A DNA stretch of 10,399 nt from JBJHCA01 sp050485785 (lineage in GTDB: Bacteria; Bacteroidota; Bacteroidia; Chitinophagales; Saprospiraceae): the NCBI GenBank assembly GCA_050485785.1, contig JBJHCA010000101.1, positions 1-10,399 of the forward strand, in the 5' to 3' direction. A program made the position numbers and the translations under genes. Below the pieces are notes generated by a model. The model had not been told where the DNA came from, did no database searches, and worked only from the letters and a program-made list of their open reading frames with translations. This document shows, one piece after another, positions 5,984 to 10,399 of this stretch (position 1 is its first letter; each line of letters begins with the position of its first letter).

Positions 5984-7099
5984 ATGACCACCGACGATAA
6001 AAAATATACCGCTGTTCACTACAGCCAATACCTTGCTCTTGATCGCCTGCTGAGTGCACAAAACCTACGCAGTGAGGAACTGGGCACTCCGGCACACGAT
6101 GAAATGCTTTTCATCATAGTCCACCAGGTTTATGAATTATGGTTTAAAGAGATCATTCACGATCTGGAATCGGTGATCGGCCATTTTGAACAAGGCTATG
6201 TTGACGAAAAAAATATCCGTGTGGCCGTGCAGCGGCTCAACAGAATAGTAGAGATCCAGAAACTGCTGATCGATCAGATACGGGTTATGGAAACCATGAC
6301 TCCGCTGGATTTTCTCGATTTCAGAAACTATCTGTTTCCGGCATCGGGATTTCAAAGTTTTCAGTTCAGATACATAGAGGTGCTTCTGGGGTTGAAATCA
6401 GCCGATCGCCTTACCTACAACCAGGCACCTTATACTTCAGTGTTTTCGGAAGCTGAGAGAAACAAACTCATGCAGCTTGAAGCCGGTAAATCCATGTTGG
6501 AAGTGGTTCAGGACTGGCTGGAGCGTACACCTTTTCTGGAATTCAAAGGTTTCTCGTTCTTACCGGCCTACCGCGATGCCGTGGAGCGAATGCTATCCCG
6601 CGAAAAAACGGCTATACTTGAAAGCTCCATGCTCACGGACGAAGAAAAAGCCATGCGTATCCGCATGATGGGTGATGCCGATTCGTGGTTTGCCTCAGTA
6701 CTGGATGAAAATGTCCATGCCCAGCTCATCAGTGAAGGCAAATGTAAACTGAGTTACCGCGCCACTGTTGCAGCACTGCTCATCAACCTGTACCGAGACG
6801 AACCCATTCTGCAAATGCCTTTTATGTTTATCAGTAAGCTGGTTGATGTGGATGAAATGCTTACCATGTGGCGATACCGCCACGCACAGATGGTGATGCG
6901 TATGCTGGGTCGCAAAATCGGTACCGGAGGCTCATCCGGTTATGATTACCTGCAGGCAACTGCCTCCCGCCACCACATACTCAATGACTTTCACAATATA
7001 AGCACCTTGCTCATACCCCGGTCAGAGCTGCCCGTACTGCCCGATGAGGTTAAAAAAGGACTTAATTTCTACTATTCGGAAAAGCATAAAAACACATAA
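5984..7099 (+). CDS. kynA: Tryptophan 2,3-dioxygenase
   Basis: A heme enzyme that opens the indole ring of L-tryptophan with O2 to give N-formylkynurenine, the first step of the kynurenine pathway (normally a cytoplasmic homotetramer). The 371 residues are longer than the roughly 300 of many proteobacterial enzymes and nearer to animal ones; an insert-rich stretch lies at about 140-230. Conserved elements: H-D-E-M-L-F-I-I-V-H-Q at 38-48 with the distal His47 (matching His55 of the Xanthomonas enzyme), S-G-F-Q-S-F-Q-F-R at 121-129 with the substrate-carboxylate Arg129, W-R-Y-R-H-A-Q at 296-302 with the probable proximal heme ligand His300, and G-T-G-G-S-S-G-Y at 313-320. All are intact, so it should be active. 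It lies 2 bases after the deaminase gene and 1 base before the decarboxylase gene, so expression is probably coupled. Confidence 0.95.
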   Translation: MTTDDKKYTAVHYSQYLALDRLLSAQNLRSEELGTPAHDEMLFIIVHQVYELWFKEIIHDLESVIGHFEQGYVDEKNIRVAVQRLNRIVEIQKLLIDQIRVMETMTPLDFLDFRNYLFPASGFQSFQFRYIEVLLGLKSADRLTYNQAPYTSVFSEAERNKLMQLEAGKSMLEVVQDWLERTPFLEFKGFSFLPAYRDAVERMLSREKTAILESSMLTDEEKAMRIRMMGDADSWFASVLDENVHAQLISEGKCKLSYRATVAALLINLYRDEPILQMPFMFISKLVDVDEMLTMWRYRHAQMVMRMLGRKIGTGGSSGYDYLQATASRHHILNDFHNISTLLIPRSELPVLPDEVKKGLNFYYSEKHKNT

Positions 7100-7100
7100 T

Positions 7101-8162
7101 ATGACACCCATTAAGGTGCCAAAAATTGATATGCACACTCATATCATACCTGAGCAAATGCCGCGATTTGCCGAAAAATTCGGTTACGGCGATTTTATCC
7201 ATCTCAACCATCACAAGCCGGGTAAGGCATGGATGATGAAAGGCGGCGAACAATTCCGCGAAATCAAATCGAACTGCTGGAACGCAGAAGAACGCATCGA
7301 AGAATACCTGCAGTTTAACACTCAGGTGCAGGTTGTATGCACCATTCCTGTTCTTTTTGCATATTGGGCCAAGCCCCGGCATTGTCTTGAGGTCAGCAGA
7401 TTCCTGAATGATCACATTGCCTCTTTGGTGGAGGCCTATCCCGACCGCTACATCGGTCTGGGAACCATCCCCATGCAGGACACTGATCTGGCCATCAAAG
7501 AACTTGAACGCTGTAAAACTGAGCTGGGATTTCCCGGCATTCAGATTGGCTCCAATATCAACGACAAAAACCTGAACGAACCGGAATTTTTCCCCATTTT
7601 CGAGGCATGCCGCGATTTGGATATGTCCGTGTTCATTCACCCCTGGAATATGATGGGTTTTAATGTGACGACTAAATACTGGCTTCCGTGGCTGGTAGGT
7701 ATGCCCGCCGAAACTTCCCGGGCTGCCTGTTCCCTTATTTTTGGCGGCGTTATGGAAAAGCTGCCCGAAGTGCGTTTTTGCTTTGCCCATGCCGGCGGTG
7801 AGTTTTTATTCACAATAGGTCGCATTGAGCATGGCTTTAACTGCCGACCCGATCTGGTGGCGGTGGATAATCCCCACAATCCGCGTAAGTATCTGAAGCA
7901 CTTTTGGGTAGACTGTATCACGCATGACGAGAAAGCACTGCAGTTTGTACTCGATCACGTGGGTTCCAAAAAAGTATGCCTGGGTTCTGACTATCCTTTC
8001 CCGCTGGGCGATCTGGAAATTGGTCGCTTTATTGAAGAAGGCAATTTTTCACAGGAAGTGGTTCAGGACATATTTTTCGAGTCCACCATAGATTTCCTGA
8101 ATCTCGACAGAGCACACTGGATTAACCTGCATACGGCCGGCATGGAATCAGGTTATAGGTAG
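7101..8162 (+). CDS. 2-Amino-3-carboxymuconate-6-semialdehyde decarboxylase (ACMSD)
   Basis: A zinc amidohydrolase-superfamily enzyme that decarboxylates ACMS to 2-aminomuconate semialdehyde, steering tryptophan carbon to catabolism instead of quinolinate and NAD. The 353 residues compare with about 335 for Pseudomonas and human ACMSD; the extra length is mainly at the C-terminus. Metal ligands are visible: D-M-H-T-H at 10-14 (His12, His14), His180 in F-I-H-P-W, His230 in F-A-H-A-G-G and Asp297 in G-S-D-Y-P-F. The substrate-binding region F-R-E-I-K-S-N-C-W (Arg53) and G-R-I-E-H-G-F-N-C-R-P-D-L (Arg241) are also kept. An ATG one base after the dioxygenase stop puts the HxH motif at the expected distance from the N-terminus; an in-frame upstream start at 7044 would overlap the dioxygenase gene by 56 bases and adds only a basic, non-conserved stretch. 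Confidence 0.93.
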   Translation: MTPIKVPKIDMHTHIIPEQMPRFAEKFGYGDFIHLNHHKPGKAWMMKGGEQFREIKSNCWNAEERIEEYLQFNTQVQVVCTIPVLFAYWAKPRHCLEVSRFLNDHIASLVEAYPDRYIGLGTIPMQDTDLAIKELERCKTELGFPGIQIGSNINDKNLNEPEFFPIFEACRDLDMSVFIHPWNMMGFNVTTKYWLPWLVGMPAETSRAACSLIFGGVMEKLPEVRFCFAHAGGEFLFTIGRIEHGFNCRPDLVAVDNPHNPRKYLKHFWVDCITHDEKALQFVLDHVGSKKVCLGSDYPFPLGDLEIGRFIEEGNFSQEVVQDIFFESTIDFLNLDRAHWINLHTAGMESGYR

Positions 8163-8267
8163 AGAGAATCTTACCTCGAAGCCAGGTTCCATATATGGTT
8201 TGACAAGCTGTATAACCTTACAGGGGGGGTTTGCTTTTCTATATTTTTATGGATATCTCTTTGTTGG

Positions 8268-8286
8268 AAAGCCTCCGGCTTTTTTT
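8268..8286 (+). terminator. Rho-independent terminator of the kynurenine operon
   Basis: AAAGCC-TCC-GGCTTT forms a 6-bp stem with a 3-base loop, directly followed by four further T residues (eight T in a row from 8280), about 105 bases after the decarboxylase stop. It implies that transcription ends here and that the missing pathway genes are not in this transcript. Confidence 0.65.
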
Positions 8287-8387
8287 GGCTATTCCTGCTT
8301 CACAAAAGTCCTCTGTATGTGTGAGTCCCCTATTGCATACAAACAAAGAGTCATTGAAAAATCAAGGGATTAAAACGCTATACCAAT

Positions 8388-8425
8388 AAAAAAGTCATCA
8401 GGTTGCATGGAACCCGATGACTTTT
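8388..8425 (-). terminator. Rho-independent terminator of the T9SS surface-protein gene
   Basis: AAAGTCATC (8391-8399) pairs with GATGACTTT (8416-8424). After one A/C mismatch, GGTT (8401-8404) pairs with AACC (8411-8414) around a 6-base loop. On the minus strand the stem is followed by T residues (complement of A8388-A8393), 22 bases after the stop at 8447. The plus-strand side also ends in TTTT, so the hairpin may work both ways. Confidence 0.75.
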
Positions 8426-8446
8426 ACACTTGTTTACTACAACTTC

Positions 8447-10399
8447 CTATCTAAGAATAAAAAGCATATGATTGTAACTTTCCTCGCCTGCCTGAATTCT
8501 GATGTAATAATTACCTGCAGGGAATTCTGATGTATTAATTTCAATGCGTTGATCCAAAACATTTCCGGTAAAAACAGGCTGAATCAAGCGTCCAAGCTGA
8601 TCAATAAGGTCCACCTGAATAGTTGTTGGCTCAAAGAATTTTAACTCGATGCCGGCAATGTTATCTGCAGGGTTTGGATAAATCAACAAAGATTCGAGAG
8701 CTTTGATGTTTGTTGTATTAACGGGGCCTGCCTCAATGGTAAGCTCAAGCTCAACTTCACAGCCATTGGCATCGGTAATCGTAACGGTGTAATCACCCGG
8801 TGCGAGGTCGGAAACTGCGGAAGTTGTAGCTCCGTTACTCCACAAATATGTATAAGGAGGGGTACCACCGGAAGGAAAAACAGTTATACTCCCATCATTG
8901 GCGCCGGCTTCTGACTCGTCAAAAATTACTGCGTCTAAGGAAATAGGCTCATCCGGTTGGCCAATATGCACTTCAACAATAGATATACACCCATCCGCAC
9001 CGGTTACTGTTAGTTCAAGAGTACCCGCCATCAGGTCTGTGATGTTGGGGCCGTTTTGTCCGTTTGACCATTCAAAATTAAATCCGGCTATTGTGCCATT
9101 TACATTTGCATCAATTGCGCCGTCATCACCGCCAAAGCAGGAAACATCGGAAACTGTAACATTGACACCGGTACAGGGTATAACCTCAAAAACAGTAATA
9201 TCATCTACCATCCAGTACCAACTCCAGTCTCCCTCCCAGCGGAACCTGACCAAAACAGCAGGCTCACCGGCTGCAGTACTGCTTATGTTGATCAGTTCAT
9301 GTTGTACGCCGGATACTGCACTTGTATTGGGAATACTCGGTGAGAAATGCTCCAGATAAGATGTCCATGATTGGCCATGATCTGAAGATACAGCCACCTC
9401 AATAAATCCGCCAAATCCTGCACGAAACACATGCTCAAACGACAGAAAAACTGTATTGAGCCCTGTACAGTCAAGGTAAGGTGAAATCAGTGAGACATTC
9501 TCAGAAATCTCGTTGTTGCCAAAACCGTCACTGTCAAACAAAGCATAACCATTAGCTGCTGTGGTGGAATTCAACATACTGAGTTCCCCGTCGGGTGCTG
9601 TGCTGGCACCGGTGAGGGTATGACTCCAGTAATGTACCGGAATAGCAGGGTTATCTTTGTCCACTACTCTCATATCACCCAGGCTACCATCAAAGTCTTG
9701 TGTATAGGGCAGGCTTATGGGAACATTTTCAAGATCAATCCTCAAACGATAGGAAATGGGGAATCCGAAATCCTCAGGATGTGCCCAGGGACCTTCATTC
9801 ACCCGTATCCAGGCTTTGCCGGGGACATAGTTTCCTTCAGTAAACCCCATAGCTATATTACTTCCTGTGGCAACATGGTATATACCCACAATGTAGGAAC
9901 CCGGCTCCAACACAAGATCCATGTTAAATGATCTCACCATTCCAACTCCAATAGGCCCTGCCAAATTAATGGCCGGGGCTGAGGCCAACAAACTGCCGGG
10001 TACACCATTGCTCAGCGGATAAATTCTGAGTTGTACAGTATCGCCAATGTTACCCGAATTATGATAAAACTCAACTCTCCTGAGCCAGGATGTTTCCGAT
10101 ACTTCAAACTGCAATCCCTGAAAAACAGTACCGGGTCCGGGAATACCCAGGCCTCCGGCTGAAACTCCGTTATCACGGGCATATACGGATCCGAAATCCT
10201 TCACTACTATATTGTCCTCAGGATCAGTATCGGTTTCAGCCATCAGTGCCTGAACCACCAGCTTTATACCGGCATTGCTGCTGGCCGGGGTATATATATC
10301 CGTGGCTGAAAACTCAACAGATTCACCTATATCCAGATTGACCCCCGCACCAAGAGTATCTGCCAGCACCAACTGAAGATTCTCATAAACATGTACGGC
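8447..10399 (-). CDS. T9SS-secreted multidomain surface protein with SprB repeats, N-terminus beyond window
   Basis: The frame is open to the right edge, so the true start is outside; 650 residues are visible. Visible residues about 10-60 look like the end of a beta-sandwich preceding A-E-T-D-T-D-P-E-D-N. About 60-225 contain a beta-rich domain with Y-A-R-D-N-G and P-G-S-Y-I-V-G-I. About 231-404 form a MAM/cleaved-adhesin-like jellyroll (P-Y-T-Q-D-F-D at the start, W-M-V-D-D-I-T-V at the end). About 409-479 and 489-556 are two SprB-like repeats (D-G-x-I...Y-x-W-S-N-G...L-x-x-G-x-Y-x-V-T-x-T-D-A-N-G-C); the first is more diverged. About 569-650 are the T9SS type A sorting domain (L-L-I-Y-P-N-P-A-D...F-P-A-G-N-Y-Y-I-R-I). 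The protein should be exported and either released or attached to the outer membrane; adhesin or extracellular enzyme are both possible because any catalytic domain would lie upstream of the visible part. Confidence 0.88.
   Translation of the reverse strand, partial: AVHVYENLQLVLADTLGAGVNLDIGESVEFSATDIYTPASSNAGIKLVVQALMAETDTDPEDNIVVKDFGSVYARDNGVSAGGLGIPGPGTVFQGLQFEVSETSWLRRVEFYHNSGNIGDTVQLRIYPLSNGVPGSLLASAPAINLAGPIGVGMVRSFNMDLVLEPGSYIVGIYHVATGSNIAMGFTEGNYVPGKAWIRVNEGPWAHPEDFGFPISYRLRIDLENVPISLPYTQDFDGSLGDMRVVDKDNPAIPVHYWSHTLTGASTAPDGELSMLNSTTAANGYALFDSDGFGNNEISENVSLISPYLDCTGLNTVFLSFEHVFRAGFGGFIEVAVSSDHGQSWTSYLEHFSPSIPNTSAVSGVQHELINISSTAAGEPAVLVRFRWEGDWSWYWMVDDITVFEVIPCTGVNVTVSDVSCFGGDDGAIDANVNGTIAGFNFEWSNGQNGPNITDLMAGTLELTVTGADGCISIVEVHIGQPDEPISLDAVIFDESEAGANDGSITVFPSGGTPPYTYLWSNGATTSAVSDLAPGDYTVTITDANGCEVELELTIEAGPVNTTNIKALESLLIYPNPADNIAGIELKFFEPTTIQVDLIDQLGRLIQPVFTGNVLDQRIEINTSEFPAGNYYIRIQAGEESYNHMLFILR

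Noticed and set aside
7044..7100. Upstream start for the ACMS decarboxylase inside the dioxygenase gene
   Set aside because: It would add a basic stretch not expected before the D-M-H-T-H motif, while an ATG one base after the dioxygenase stop fits the operon.
7062..7790. A 242-codon open frame on the minus strand
   Set aside because: It lies antisense to the ACMS decarboxylase gene, has no recognisable motif and starts without context; it is a by-product of that gene's codon use.
8223..8229. Run of seven G residues in the intergenic region, considered as a phase-variable tract
   Set aside because: It lies after the kynurenine operon stop, upstream of its terminator, and affects no reading frame or promoter that I can see.
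8163..8446. Possible small gene in the gap between the kynurenine operon and the T9SS gene
   Set aside because: I find only two convergent terminator hairpins and no convincing frame or RNA structure.

Overview
The window looks like a piece of a Bacteroidota chromosome, probably from an environmental Flavobacteriia/Cytophagia-like lineage. The evidence is type IX secretion (T9SS) C-terminal sorting domains, SprB-type repeats, Bacteroidota-style Rhs core sequence (G-H-E-H...F-A-L-I-N-M-N-G-R-x-Y-D-P), -7 boxes of the form TAnnTTTG, and starts without clear Shine-Dalgarno sequences. It contains no rRNA, tRNA or CRISPR array.

Left part (1-3630) is AT-rich, accessory and partly decayed. On the minus strand it carries a secreted-protein gene cut by the window edge (1-659, open to the edge), a short exported protein resembling the N-terminus of a much larger T9SS protein (670-969), a broken small T9SS protein with one Rhs-like YD repeat (1421-1880), a lipoprotein (1927-2388) and a 5'-truncated Rhs protein ending in a HEFGH putative zinc-peptidase tip (2399-3493, with homologous frame back to 3589). 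On the plus strand at about 1149-1334 lies a remnant of an IS3-family transposase. The reading is a displaced Rhs toxin tip with a candidate immunity lipoprotein, surrounded by debris.

Middle-left (3632-5448, minus strand) is a two-gene housekeeping operon with a 4-base ATGA overlap: uridine kinase, then the RlmI-type 23S rRNA m5C methyltransferase. A GC-rich perfect palindrome followed by T6 downstream may terminate it, and it lies within the truncated Rhs reading frame.

Middle-right (5562-8162, plus strand) is a tight three-gene kynurenine-pathway operon with gaps of 2 and 1 bases: 2-aminomuconate deaminase (RidA fold), tryptophan 2,3-dioxygenase and ACMS decarboxylase. It encodes the first step of tryptophan breakdown and two late steps; the intermediate steps must be encoded elsewhere. 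It diverges from the uridine kinase operon across a 113-base region holding a -7-like box for each direction and a short inverted repeat.

Right part (8163-10399): a plus-strand hairpin terminator closes the kynurenine operon and an opposing hairpin closes a large minus-strand gene. That gene encodes a T9SS-secreted multidomain surface protein (jellyroll/MAM-like domain, two SprB-like repeats, sorting tail) whose N-terminus lies outside the window.

Most of the window is ordinary metabolism and secretion. The unusual part is the orphan Rhs/metallopeptidase/lipoprotein locus and its decay.
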